Assembly (NCBI GenBank): GCA_051747265.1
Contig: JBNJFY010000005.1
Coordinates: forward strand, 260,631 to 324,630
DNA from: JBNJFY01 sp051747265
Lineage (GTDB): Bacteria > Bacteroidota > Rhodothermia > Balneolales > Balneolaceae
Length of the DNA: 64,000 nucleotides
Reading direction: 5' to 3'
Shown here: in pieces, positions 17,638-26,909 of the stretch
Position numbering within the stretch: the first letter of the stretch is position 1
Layout of the letters: the number at the start of each line of letters is the position of its first letter
Program-made: the position numbers and the translations under genes
Notes under the pieces: generated by a model
Database searches by the model: none
What the model was told of the DNA's origin: nothing
The model's input: the letters and a program-made list of their open reading frames with translations, nothing else

Positions 17638-18858
17638 TTATTTAGGAACAGGAAATTTTGAAATATTCATAGCATCGGCAAGCTTATGGGCGATGTCGGT
17701 ATTGTCCCATAATCCGGTGAAATCAATAGCCCGGGGACCAAAGGCGAAAAGGGGAACCTGAATACCAGTATGATGACTGCTTGTCCAAACCGTTTCCATA
17801 TCATTGCGAGATCCGTTGGAATTGATCATGGTTAACCCACCGGTTTCATGATCCGCCGTAGAAACCACCAACGTTTGCTCATCCCGCAGTGCAAATTCCA
17901 TGGCTTTAGCTACCGCTTTATCAAATTCACGGAGCTCTTCCAGCATATAATCTAATTTGTTACCATGTCCGGCCCAATCGATTTGGCTGCCTTCCACCAT
18001 CAGGAAAAACCCTTGATCATTTTCTAAATGTCGGATGGCCGTTTGGGTCATTTCTGCCAAACTGGGTTCCGTATCCGTACCTTCCAATCCGTCCTGACCG
18101 AATAGACCCAGCAAACGCTCTTCATCACCGGTTAGCTCCATTAAATCATTTCGAGATTCCATGATATGGAACTCTTGCTGTTTAGCCTGGGCCAGCAGAT
18201 CGGCATCATCTTCACGTTCACTGGCTGAATCTGATTGAGGTACAAAAAAGCCTCTCCCGCCCCCCAGCATCACATCGGCATCCGAGTTAATCATTTGCTC
18301 GGCAATCTGATTTTCCAGATCCCGGTCATGAATATGTGCGGCAAAACTGGCCGGTGTAGCATGGGTTATGGAAGACGTAGCCACTACACCCGCCTTCATT
18401 CCCTTGGCCTTAGCCAACTCTAACAAAGTGGCCCAACTGGTAGAATCGGCTGCTTGCCCAATCATACCGTTTCGGGTTTTTTTTCCGGTAGCATAGGCCG
18501 TAGCCCCAGCCGCGGAATCGGTAATTAAATTGTCGGAGGAATAGGTTTTCACTATTCCAGTTACGGGCATTCGCTGTACGGCTAACAAACCTTCTTCTCC
18601 CTTTAAATGCTGTTGCCCCACTTGTAACTGAGCCAAACCGGTTCCATCCCCAATAAATAAGATGACATTTTTAACTTGGGTAGATTGCACTAACGGAAAT
18701 TTATAAACGGTTTCCTCTCCCTGTGCTTCAGCTGTTGAGTAGGCCTCTTCTACTATATCATCGGCATAAGGTGATTGGTCGGATTGCGTGCACGCACCCA
18801 ATAGCACCAAGCCCGCTACTAATACCAATGCTCGAAGCGATCGAAATGATTTCAACAT
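17638..18858 (-). CDS. Alkaline phosphatase (PhoA superfamily) lipoprotein
   Basis: 406 aa. The signal has a lipobox (LVLLGAC), so the enzyme is predicted to be lipid-anchored. Active-site elements are all present: VILFIGDGTG for the first metal aspartate, ITDSAAGATAYATGKKT with the nucleophilic serine, IDWAGHGN and STADHETGG for the histidine and aspartate zinc ligands. It should release phosphate from monoesters in the periplasm or at the surface. Pairing with plsC on one transcript hints at lipid phosphate handling or simply phosphate-linked regulation (inference). Confidence 0.9.
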   Translation of the reverse strand: MLKSFRSLRALVLVAGLVLLGACTQSDQSPYADDIVEEAYSTAEAQGEETVYKFPLVQSTQVKNVILFIGDGTGLAQLQVGQQHLKGEEGLLAVQRMPVTGIVKTYSSDNLITDSAAGATAYATGKKTRNGMIGQAADSTSWATLLELAKAKGMKAGVVATSSITHATPASFAAHIHDRDLENQIAEQMINSDADVMLGGGRGFFVPQSDSASEREDDADLLAQAKQQEFHIMESRNDLMELTGDEERLLGLFGQDGLEGTDTEPSLAEMTQTAIRHLENDQGFFLMVEGSQIDWAGHGNKLDYMLEELREFDKAVAKAMEFALRDEQTLVVSTADHETGGLTMINSNGSRNDMETVWTSSHHTGIQVPLFAFGPRAIDFTGLWDNTDIAHKLADAMNISKFPVPK

Positions 18859-18994
18859 ATTAACCTATCATGATTTGAAAATTATGAATAGTCGATACTA
18901 GTAACAGCATCTCCCATTTAGGACTCAAAACAAAAGAATCGTAGTATAAAAAACTGATATTAAATTTCAGTTAAACGGATGTAAAACCTTGATC

Positions 18995-20653
18995 TTATTT
19001 TTTGCCCACCTTGGGAAGTAGACTCTTTATGATTCCCCAAACTCCCTTGGCTGGCTTACGGGCCCGTTTATTACGTTGTACCGCCTTCTCAATTACCGGA
19101 AGGTCTTCGCGGGGATGTTCCGACTGTACGCGTCGTTCAATCTTTTGACGTTGGCGGCGCTTAACGCTTGGAGTCTTCTTACTTCGCCCTTTTTGGCGAT
19201 TTTCTCGACGGTTTTTCCTCTTCTTTTCCGAGCGTTTGTTTTGCTTTTTTTGTGGAGGGGGTTGTTTTTTCTTCTCTTGTTTTTGCTGCTTAGAACGGGA
19301 AGATGGTTTCTTTTTCTGTTGACGCTTAGACTGCTTACGCTGTTTGTATTTTCCGTCGCGGTTCTTATTCTCTTTTTTAGATTTACGGTTCTTGCGTTCC
19401 TGCTTCCGCTCATTACTTTTTTTGGCTCCATCACGGCGCTTTTGCTTTCGCTTATCACGCTGGTTTCCTTGGTCCGATTCTTTCTTCTTTTTATTAGAGG
19501 AACGCTTTGTTCGCTTACTTGATGATGATTGCTTCCCCTTTTTAGCAATTTTCGCATCTTGATAGCTAAGTTGATCACCTACCACCTTCTTAATGGCATG
19601 GAAGGGCTTATTCTCAGATCGACTGACCAACGTAATCGCCATACCGGTTTTATCGTAGCGACCAGTTCGTCCAATTCGATGGATATAATCATCGGGGCTG
19701 TTGGGCACATCAAAATTAATAATGATAGATACATTATCGATGTCGATTCCCCGGGATAGCACATCAGTGGCTACCATAACGGGGTATTCCCCGTTTTTAA
19801 ACTTGAGCAGGGCTGCTTCCCGCTCGGATTGATCCTTATCACCATGCATGTGCACGGCGCTTATTCCGCGCTTTCGCAATCGGCGATAGAGCTGATCGGT
19901 TCCGCGTTTGGTTCGAGTAAAAATAATGACCGACTCCCAGTCTTCATCATCCAGCAGTTGCTCAACCAGATCCAGCTTATCGTTCTTGGAAACTTTGTAG
20001 ATGCGTTGCTCTACTTTATTGGGCGGCTTCTCGATTTCAATTTCCACCTTCACCGGATCATTCATAAACTGATCCGACAATTTAACCACTTCATCCGGCA
20101 TGGTAGCCGAAAACAACAGGGTTTGCCGCTCTTTGGGAAGTTGGGTTATAATCTTTTTCACATCCGGGAAGAACCCCATATCCAGCATGCGGTCAGCTTC
20201 ATCCAGGATCAGATACTTAAGATTGCTAAAATCCGGATTCATTACCTTCATCTGATCGATCAAACGTCCGGGTGTAGCCACCAAAATGGGTACGCCGGCT
20301 CGAATAGCTCGGGCCTGTTCTGAAAAATCACTCCCTCCGATTACTGTGGCCGAAGATATGTTCGCGTGATAACCAATGGCAAAGATTTGTTCGTCAATTT
20401 GGTTGGCTAATTCCCGCGTGGGAGACAAAATTAGCGCCTTAATTCCCTCGCCCTGGTCATTAATCAACTTCTGGATCAACGGAATGACAAACGCGCCGGT
20501 TTTACCTGTACCCGTCTGTGCGGCCCCAATAATATCACGTCCCTTTAATATATGAGGGATAGTCTGTTCCTGTATGGGAGTGGGTTCTTCAAAGTTTAGG
20601 GCCTTAAGGCCTTCTAATAATGATTTACTGAGCTTTAAATCTTCAAATTTCAA
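18995..20653 (-). CDS. DEAD-box RNA helicase (RhlE-like) with long basic tail
   Basis: 552 aa. The two RecA domains span residues 1-370: Q motif FEEPTPIQEQ (21-30), AQTGTGKT (45-52), PTRELANQ (78-85), DEAD (151-154), SAT (182-184), HRIGRTGR (325-332). Residues 371-552 are an unstructured tail dominated by Lys, Arg, Gln and Ser, which should bind RNA electrostatically. The start is a TTG at 20653: a TAG stop lies two codons upstream and no ATG or GTG is available before the Q motif. A long leader precedes it. Likely roles are ribosome assembly or mRNA unwinding in the cold. Confidence 0.88.
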   Translation of the reverse strand: MKFEDLKLSKSLLEGLKALNFEEPTPIQEQTIPHILKGRDIIGAAQTGTGKTGAFVIPLIQKLINDQGEGIKALILSPTRELANQIDEQIFAIGYHANISSATVIGGSDFSEQARAIRAGVPILVATPGRLIDQMKVMNPDFSNLKYLILDEADRMLDMGFFPDVKKIITQLPKERQTLLFSATMPDEVVKLSDQFMNDPVKVEIEIEKPPNKVEQRIYKVSKNDKLDLVEQLLDDEDWESVIIFTRTKRGTDQLYRRLRKRGISAVHMHGDKDQSEREAALLKFKNGEYPVMVATDVLSRGIDIDNVSIIINFDVPNSPDDYIHRIGRTGRYDKTGMAITLVSRSENKPFHAIKKVVGDQLSYQDAKIAKKGKQSSSSKRTKRSSNKKKKESDQGNQRDKRKQKRRDGAKKSNERKQERKNRKSKKENKNRDGKYKQRKQSKRQQKKKPSSRSKQQKQEKKKQPPPQKKQNKRSEKKRKNRRENRQKGRSKKTPSVKRRQRQKIERRVQSEHPREDLPVIEKAVQRNKRARKPAKGVWGIIKSLLPKVGKK

Positions 20654-21017
20654 GATCTAACCGTACATTAAATTCTGCAAGATCCCAATACCGAACACGA
20701 CTTCTGTTCTTATCTAATTGGATATATAGGGCGATGGCGTGTTATGAGATCATTGCTTGATTAACAATAGATAGCGTACCTATGCGTGGCCCGTTTCATT
20801 GTATTCTTGTTGGAGCCCATTTCGCATTCGTAGTCAATATATAGGGTACGCAATCACATCGCGCCTTAATCGTGCCTAAAATACAAAGTTGTGGCTTCAA
20901 TACTAGATTATTTTGTGGTACTGATGGCAGGATAAATTTGTCTTACCGTCTAAAAATGCTAGTTTAATTAGATGTAAACCAATATTTCTTAAATCTATAC
21001 CAAGACAGAACCTTTTT
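20654..21017. other. Divergent intergenic region with imperfect hairpin
   Basis: 364 bases without a gene, between the divergent helicase (-) and FKBP (+) genes. It holds an inverted pair GCGTACCTAT (about 20777-20786) and ATAGGGTACGC (about 20842-20852) with one bulged base, on the helicase side. The FKBP promoter candidate is at its right end. The helicase transcript may carry a structured leader (inference). No RNA family recognised. Confidence 0.4.
20912..20940 (+). promoter_or_regulatory. Candidate Bacteroidota-type promoter of the FKBP gene
   Basis: TTTG at 20912-20915, 17 bases, then a perfect TAnnTTTG -7 box (TAAATTTG, 20933-20940). Transcription would start about 20947, leaving a leader of roughly 70 bases before the FKBP start codon. 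Confidence 0.45.
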
Positions 21018-21740
21018 ATGAAACGATTTATTGTTGCAGGTTGCGCACTTTTACTCTCCGGTTCCTTACTGGGATGCGGTGGTGGAGTGGATGGCGATGT
21101 AAACCCCTCTCTTAATGATAACGATCAAAAAATCAGTTACAGCATCGGATATCAGATCGGTACTAACTTCCGCGATCAGGAATTAGCGGATATTATCGAT
21201 ATGAACGATCTGCTGGCTGGAATGCAGGACGGCATGAATGAGGATGATCCGGCCTTGGCTGATTCTACTCGAAATAGAATTATGACCGAGTTCCAGCAAC
21301 AACAGCAAGCCAAGCAGATGAAGAAATTCAACGAGGAGAAAGATAAGAACCAAAAAGAGGGTGAAGCTTTTCTGGAAGAAAACGCCACCAAGAAAGGGGT
21401 AAAAACTACAGAAAGTGGTCTTCAATATCGTGTACTGGAAGAGGGATCCGGCAAATCACCTGATGAAAACGATGAAGTGACCGTACACTATGAAGGAACC
21501 CTGCTCAACGGAGAGGTTTTTGACTCCTCTTATGAGCGTGGAGAGCCCACCTCCTTCCCTGTTAATCGCGTCATTCCCGGATGGACCGAAGCATTGCAAA
21601 TGATGAAAGAAGGCGGTAAATGGGAAATTTACATTCCTTCCGATTTAGCTTATGGTCAGCAAGGAGCCGGACAGAAAATCGGACCTAACTCTACGCTTAT
21701 TTTTACTGTGGAGCTTTTGGAAGTTAATGAGAAGTCTTAA
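21018..21740 (+). CDS. FKBP-type peptidyl-prolyl isomerase lipoprotein
   Basis: 240 aa. Lipobox LSGSLLGC puts the mature protein on the membrane. Residues about 36-120 form the helical FKBP N-terminal dimerisation domain (KISYSIGYQIGTNF...). The FKBP domain follows: GLQYRVLEEGSG, VTVHYEGTLLNGEVFDSSYERGEP, VIPGWTEALQMMKEGGKWEIYIPSDLAYGQQGAG. Active-site aromatic residues are intact. It should assist folding of envelope proteins, like FkpA. Followed by a strong terminator. Confidence 0.92.
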   Translation: MKRFIVAGCALLLSGSLLGCGGGVDGDVNPSLNDNDQKISYSIGYQIGTNFRDQELADIIDMNDLLAGMQDGMNEDDPALADSTRNRIMTEFQQQQQAKQMKKFNEEKDKNQKEGEAFLEENATKKGVKTTESGLQYRVLEEGSGKSPDENDEVTVHYEGTLLNGEVFDSSYERGEPTSFPVNRVIPGWTEALQMMKEGGKWEIYIPSDLAYGQQGAGQKIGPNSTLIFTVELLEVNEKS

Positions 21741-21763
21741 TTGTAGGATTCTTGTTTTATTTT

Positions 21764-21797
21764 AAAGGTCGCTGATCAGGTCAGCGACCTTTTTTAT
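21764..21797 (+). terminator. Rho-independent terminator after the FKBP gene
   Basis: Stem AAAGGTCGCTGA/TCAGCGACCTTT (12 bp) with a 5-base loop, followed by a T run and TATTTG. It begins 23 bases after the stop codon. Confidence 0.9.
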
Positions 21798-21899
21798 TTG
21801 AAGACATTGACCACTGTATTTGTCACTATCGGTGTTTAATATTTTAGAAATAGTTCCGATAATGCACCCAATAGGCTATCGTATAATTGGATTTCCGCT

Positions 21900-22664
21900 A
21901 TGCATCGTACCCAAGATCAATTTGAAGAGTTATTAAACCGTTATCCGCTGGAGTATTACCCTCTTCAAAGCCATGGGTATATCCCCTCCACTAGCGATTA
22001 TCGCATTCGACTATCCGATCAACAAGGGGTGGTTACCTTTATTTTTAAAGATGTAATTGAAGTGCATGAAAAATTGACCGCTCGTCTTACTCTTCCTGAA
22101 GAAAAACATGACAGCGTTCCTGAAACCCCAGAGTCGCTAGAAATAGAAGAAGACTCTTCATCATCTCAAGAAACGACTGATGAAGCCCCAATTGCAGAAG
22201 CCGAATCTCCAGTGGAGGCTCCTCAACCTGATGAAGAAATTTCTGACGATGAACTCGCCGCGCTTTTTGAGGATCCCGAAGCATTGGAGGGCGATCAAAT
22301 CGATTCAACGCATTCGTCATCGATGGATCATGGACAGACCACGGCTGAAGATCCAAATTATCAGGAAGAGTCGCCGTCAACAGATCATGATGCGATAGAT
22401 ACTTCCGTGCAACCCCCTACTCCCCGTCCGATGCCACGAATGCTCAAGCGGCGCACCTTTCATTTAGCTTCTCCCTACTGGTATTATGTAGAGTTCTCCG
22501 AGCGTGCTCGTGAGTGGTCACTACGATTTCCCAATCAAATGCATGAAGTCGTACTGGTGACCCCGTTTTTACGACTTAGCCTAATCTTCCGTGACGTATC
22601 GGTGAAACATGAGCCACATAAGCAACTGCGACACGAAGATTCTTTTCTAAGTATTGCCGGCTAA
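21900..22664 (+). CDS. Hypothetical protein with acidic disordered linker
   Basis: 254 aa, no known family. Two short ordered halves (residues 1-65 and about 180-254) are joined by about 110 residues rich in Glu, Asp, Ser and Pro. The ordered halves look related: both end in a strand pair with an I/LIFRDV-type or FIFKDV-type motif, suggesting a duplicated domain split by a linker (inference). No signal or membrane segment. Convergent with the pyrophosphatase gene. Confidence 0.55.
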   Translation: MHRTQDQFEELLNRYPLEYYPLQSHGYIPSTSDYRIRLSDQQGVVTFIFKDVIEVHEKLTARLTLPEEKHDSVPETPESLEIEEDSSSSQETTDEAPIAEAESPVEAPQPDEEISDDELAALFEDPEALEGDQIDSTHSSSMDHGQTTAEDPNYQEESPSTDHDAIDTSVQPPTPRPMPRMLKRRTFHLASPYWYYVEFSERAREWSLRFPNQMHEVVLVTPFLRLSLIFRDVSVKHEPHKQLRHEDSFLSIAG

Positions 22665-22672
22665 TCATCCTA

Positions 22673-23365
22673 TCATTTATCCAAATGGCGTTCCTTGATC
22701 ACTTGCCATAGCTTCGGATAGGCCTCTTGATAGTCCAGCTGACTTTTATGTATAATCTCCTTGGCTTCATCGGCGTCATAGACGTCCGTAATCTCGCTTT
22801 GCGACTCGCTGAATGAATTGGGCACCGCTTTATAAGTAATGAAATAGTGGCGCAATCGATCTAGCAAGCCTTCATTCAGCTCAGATATCGATCGGTAATC
22901 ACCATATTGGGCATCTCCCTTCAGAACCGCGATAATCTTGTCATCGGCCTCATTCCCATCAATCATTCGGAGACCACCAATGGGATAGGCATCCAAAATC
23001 AAGTCGCCATGGGTAATTCCCCGCTCAGTGAGCACGCAGATATCCAAGGGATCATCATCACCTTCGATGTTGGTTCGATTCGTTTGCTCTTGACAATGCT
23101 TGCCCACACGATCCCCACAAAGCGTTTGGGGTACAAAACCGTAAGGAGCCGGACAACTATTGGAAAAACGTTGAGGGCGATCCACTTTCAAATAACCGCT
23201 ACGTTTATCCAGCTCATATTTCATGGTATCACCGGGGACAATCTCAATATAAACGGTAATTAAATCCGGTGTAGATTTTCCGATAGATACGCCGTGCCAG
23301 GGATGGGGTTTGGCTAGGTCGTATAAGGCGTTTAAAGTTTGTGTGGACTCAGATTGGGAACTCAT
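22673..23365 (-). CDS. ppa: Inorganic pyrophosphatase (family I)
   Basis: 230 aa. Family I elements: an EIVPGDTMKYELDKRSG start, YGFVPQT, the core EGDDDPLDICVL with metal-binding aspartates, and DYRSISEL...HYFITYK at the end. It hydrolyses pyrophosphate to phosphate in the cytoplasm. It is slightly longer than the common 175-aa bacterial form because of an N-terminal extension of about 25 residues. Transcribed alone. Confidence 0.9.
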   Translation of the reverse strand: MSSQSESTQTLNALYDLAKPHPWHGVSIGKSTPDLITVYIEIVPGDTMKYELDKRSGYLKVDRPQRFSNSCPAPYGFVPQTLCGDRVGKHCQEQTNRTNIEGDDDPLDICVLTERGITHGDLILDAYPIGGLRMIDGNEADDKIIAVLKGDAQYGDYRSISELNEGLLDRLRHYFITYKAVPNSFSESQSEITDVYDADEAKEIIHKSQLDYQEAYPKLWQVIKERHLDK

Positions 23366-23522
23366 AATTGGCTACTAATTCTTGATGGTTTAGGTTCGAC
23401 AAAAATTAAAATACGAGCCATTCCCGGGCCAACCAATTCTTTTTGGGATGGGGCATAGTTGAACTAACCACTGAAGTATATAATTACGACTTTTAGCCCA
23501 TAGATAATGAGTAAAATGTTTA

Positions 23523-23530
23523 TAACTTTG
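23523..23530 (+). promoter_or_regulatory. Candidate -7 box for the TonB receptor gene
   Basis: TAACTTTG is a perfect TAnnTTTG -7 element 51 bases before the start codon. No good -33 TTTG is seen at the usual distance, so an activator may be needed (inference). Confidence 0.35.
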
Positions 23531-23580
23531 GAGCCGTATAGATTTCATTAAGAATTGATGACCAAATCTTACCAAACTGA

Positions 23581-25644
23581 ATGGAACGGCATCTTTTACT
23601 GATCATTTGTAGCCTGAGCCTGCTAGCCCTGGAGCCGGGTAGCATCATATTCGCCCAGGAAAATACCGCAGCGGATTCCCTGCTGACCGACACCTTGGAA
23701 ACAGTCCAAATTGAAGCTGCCAACGCCCAATATTCTATTGATCGCGCGCCTTTTTCATATTCGACCATCAACCGAAGTATTGGGCAGCTGAATCAAAACT
23801 CAGGAACCTCTTTAGCTGATTTAACCGCTGATCTGCCCGGAATCTGGATCAACGATCGGGAAAATTTCGCTCTGGGGAATCGGATCACCATGCGCGGCAT
23901 TGGTTGGCGAGCCGCCTTTGGAGTTCGTGGTATCCAACTGGTACTGGATGGCATTCCGTTAACCATGGCTGATGGTCAGTCGGTAACCAACATTATCGAT
24001 CCGGGCTATATTCGGCAACTGGAAGTAATCCGTGGGCCCTCCTCCCTGTTTTGGGGTAATGCCGGTGGCGGGGTATTGTATCTGAAGACTATTCCCACCA
24101 ATGATCAGTCTTCTTCGATAAACATTGGGCTTCAGCGTGGATTTTACAACACCAAGCGCTATGATTTCCAAGTTGCACAACCGTTAGGCAAGCATTACAT
24201 CAGTGGATATGCCAGTCGGCAACTCACCGACGGCTACCGCGATTACAGTTCGGCTACGTTGAACCGTGCGGGACTGGGCGGTTATTTCCAATTGGGCTCC
24301 AACCTGCTGCTTAATTACCACAGTGCTTTTTTGGCTATGCCCTTTGCCGAACACCCCGGTTCATTAAATAGGCAACAAGCGCAATCTGAACCGACCCAAG
24401 CCCTTACCAGCTACGAAAACTTGGAAGCCGGCAAAATTGCCTATCAAGGGCAAGTTGGTTTTTCACTAAACTGGACCCCCTCCTTTGGGAACTTTGAACT
24501 ATCCGGTTATGGGATCAAACGGGATCTGGAAAACCCTCTTACCTTCGCCTATATCGATTTAGATCGAAACGCCGGCGGGGGGCGTTTCAGCTATGAATTT
24601 TCATGGAAAGGAATTACGCTGCAAGCCGGTGCCGATGCCAAATACCAGGGCGATTTCCGCCAAAACTTTGATAACAACTTGGGGGAACCCACTTCCATTC
24701 CTCGTTTGGAACAAACCGAAGAAGTATTCAGTCGATCCGGTTTCGGAATCCTGACTTACGACTGGAAATTTTTAACCCTGACCGGTGGTATCCGTTATAA
24801 TCTGGTGGATTTTCAGCTGGATGATTCCATCCTAACTGACGGTGACGATTCGGGGCAACGCAGCTTTGAAGCACTCACTCCGGCACTGGGGATCAGTTTC
24901 AATTGGGTCAAACAGACGTTATACGCTAATTACACCACCGCTTTCGAAGCACCCACCACCACCGAATTAGTCAATCGACCAGATAACGAGGGTGGGTTTA
25001 ACCCAGAAATTGAGCCCGAACACATGGCAGGCATCGAAGTGGGACTACGTGGATCCTTTTGGGACCGACGTATTCGCTACGATCTGGTTGCCTATCAACA
25101 ACAGATTAATGACATGTTGATTCCCTACCAAGATGCAACTTCCGATCGTGTTTATTATCGGAACGCGGGAAAAACCCAGCATCAAGGAGTGGAGGCACAA
25201 TTTTCCATCCGCCCCCTTCGTCCGTTTACTTTAGGAGCTTCGCTTTCGCTGTTAGAAGCCACCTTTAAGCAAGGCATCACTCAAGACAGTACTGTTTTAT
25301 CGGGTAACCACATACCTGGGGTAACACCGCAACGTATCAATGCATTCATAGAGATGAAACACGCGGGTATGCGAGCTAAACTAGCCCTGGAACATGTGAA
25401 GGAATACTATGTAAACAGCATTAACACTGAAATGAATAATGGCTACGATATTTTGGATTTAGAGATTAGCCATACAGGTATTGAATTGAATGAGTATGTA
25501 CTTTTATACCCATTTCTGGAAATTCGCAACCTCACGGATATCAATTATTACGGATCGGTAGTGGTAAATGCTCGCGGCGATCAATTTTTTGAACCCTCGG
25601 CGGGTCGACACGCCATGGCTGGATTCACCCTGCAAATCAAATAA
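23581..25644 (+). CDS. TonB-dependent outer-membrane receptor (FecA-like)
   Basis: 687 aa. A signal peptide ends near residue 26. The plug domain has SLADLTADLPGIWIND, NRITMRGIGWR and a LEVIRGPSSLFWGNAGGGVLYLKT block. About 22 barrel strands follow, ending in a terminal aromatic-rich strand (AMAGFTLQIK). There is no carboxypeptidase-like N-terminal domain and no SusD partner, so it belongs to the siderophore/vitamin receptor type rather than a SusC. The ligand cannot be read from sequence; there is no neighbouring ABC importer. A VOC protein gene follows 117 bases later. Confidence 0.9.
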   Translation: MERHLLLIICSLSLLALEPGSIIFAQENTAADSLLTDTLETVQIEAANAQYSIDRAPFSYSTINRSIGQLNQNSGTSLADLTADLPGIWINDRENFALGNRITMRGIGWRAAFGVRGIQLVLDGIPLTMADGQSVTNIIDPGYIRQLEVIRGPSSLFWGNAGGGVLYLKTIPTNDQSSSINIGLQRGFYNTKRYDFQVAQPLGKHYISGYASRQLTDGYRDYSSATLNRAGLGGYFQLGSNLLLNYHSAFLAMPFAEHPGSLNRQQAQSEPTQALTSYENLEAGKIAYQGQVGFSLNWTPSFGNFELSGYGIKRDLENPLTFAYIDLDRNAGGGRFSYEFSWKGITLQAGADAKYQGDFRQNFDNNLGEPTSIPRLEQTEEVFSRSGFGILTYDWKFLTLTGGIRYNLVDFQLDDSILTDGDDSGQRSFEALTPALGISFNWVKQTLYANYTTAFEAPTTTELVNRPDNEGGFNPEIEPEHMAGIEVGLRGSFWDRRIRYDLVAYQQQINDMLIPYQDATSDRVYYRNAGKTQHQGVEAQFSIRPLRPFTLGASLSLLEATFKQGITQDSTVLSGNHIPGVTPQRINAFIEMKHAGMRAKLALEHVKEYYVNSINTEMNNGYDILDLEISHTGIELNEYVLLYPFLEIRNLTDINYYGSVVVNARGDQFFEPSAGRHAMAGFTLQIK

Positions 25645-25761
25645 AAACAAGGGTTAGCTTAACATCAATTTCAGTAATTTTTAATTTAATGCCCTTGAGC
25701 GAGCTGGAATTATTTCTATTTTCAATGAGCTATAAAAAATCTACAACAACGGTTAGGGACA

Positions 25762-26820
25762 ATGAGTAAAGTAATTAGTGGGATACAACAGGTAGGTATT
25801 GGGATACCCGATGAAAAACAAGCTTTCGACTGGTATCGCAAACATTTTGGAATGGATATTCCCATATTCCAGGAAGCCGCTGAAGCGCCCTTGATGATTG
25901 ATTATACCGGCGAGGAAGTTCAATCACGCTCGGCTACCCTGGCTATCAATCTTCAAGGTGGTGGCGGGTTTGAAATTTGGCAATTTACCAGTCGTGATAC
26001 CGATCCCCCTGATTTTGATGTGCAACTGGGCGATTACGGAATTTTTGTATCCCGTATAAAAAGTTTGAATGTCGAAAAGACCTACCAACAATATCAAAAA
26101 AGTGGAATCAATACCATCAGCGAGATCCTACAAGATCCCAGTGGTTCATCGCACTTTTTTGTCCGTGATCCCCACGGATTAATTTTTCAGATTGTGGAGG
26201 GCCGCGCTTGGTTTACCAAGGGGTACCATCACACCGGTGGCCAAGCCGGAGCCATGATCGGTGTTTCTGATATGGAGGAATCACTGAAGGTCTACCGCGA
26301 TATCCTGGGTTACGATAAGGTTATTTACGACGAGACCGGCGTTTTCGATGATTTCGCGCCGCTCCCCGGGGGCAATCAGAAAGTGCGTCGTATGCTGTTA
26401 GAGCATAGTAAACCACGCCAAGGTTCATTCTCTCGCTTATTAGGGCCATCCAAACTAGAGCTGGTTTCTGTTTTTGATCGTGAACCCAATAAAATTTTTG
26501 AAAACCGATTTTGGGGCGATTTAGGGTTTATTCACTTGTGCTTCGATATCAAAGGGATGGATGCCCTGCGCGAAGAGTGTGAAGCGGCTGGGTTCCCCTT
26601 CACCGTGGACAGTCAAGATAGTTTTGATATGGGTGAGGCAGCGGGTCATTTCAGCTATATTGAAGATCCCGATGGAACACTGATCGAGTTTGTGGAAACC
26701 CACAAGATCCCCATTCTCAAAAAAATCGGCTGGTACCTGAATGTCCGTAAAAAGGATCCTAAAAAGCCACTCCCCAATTGGATGATCAAGGCGTTGAAAT
26801 TCAATAGGGTGAAGAATTAG
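25762..26820 (+). CDS. Two-domain VOC (glyoxalase-fold) protein
   Basis: 352 aa with two tandem vicinal-oxygen-chelate modules, roughly residues 5-140 and 155-315. The first ends SSHFFVRDPHGLIFQIVEG and the second HFSYIEDPDGTLIEFVETH, each with the metal-binding glutamate expected in the last strand. Family members include dioxygenases, glyoxalases and resistance proteins; no specific reaction can be assigned. Basic C-terminal tail. Start at ATG 25762. Confidence 0.8.
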   Translation: MSKVISGIQQVGIGIPDEKQAFDWYRKHFGMDIPIFQEAAEAPLMIDYTGEEVQSRSATLAINLQGGGGFEIWQFTSRDTDPPDFDVQLGDYGIFVSRIKSLNVEKTYQQYQKSGINTISEILQDPSGSSHFFVRDPHGLIFQIVEGRAWFTKGYHHTGGQAGAMIGVSDMEESLKVYRDILGYDKVIYDETGVFDDFAPLPGGNQKVRRMLLEHSKPRQGSFSRLLGPSKLELVSVFDREPNKIFENRFWGDLGFIHLCFDIKGMDALREECEAAGFPFTVDSQDSFDMGEAAGHFSYIEDPDGTLIEFVETHKIPILKKIGWYLNVRKKDPKKPLPNWMIKALKFNRVKN

Positions 26821-26841
26821 CCACGTTGTTTACTCTGACTA

Positions 26842-26878
26842 TAAAATGACCGGTGTAAATTTTATGCCGGTCATTTTA
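26842..26878. terminator. Bidirectional terminator
   Basis: A perfect 12-bp stem TAAAATGACCGG/CCGGTCATTTTA with a 13-base A/T-rich loop, between the VOC gene (+) and the AsmA-like gene (-). It has A/T tracts at both ends, but no strong T run. Confidence 0.7.
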
Positions 26879-26909
26879 TACCCCTTTCTACTATTCTTTG
26901 CTCGTTCCC

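Noticed and set aside
19076..19562. Plus-strand ORFs over the basic tail of the helicase
   Set aside because: Long open frames opposite Lys/Arg-rich codons are expected by composition; the translated products are Leu/Phe-rich with no motif.
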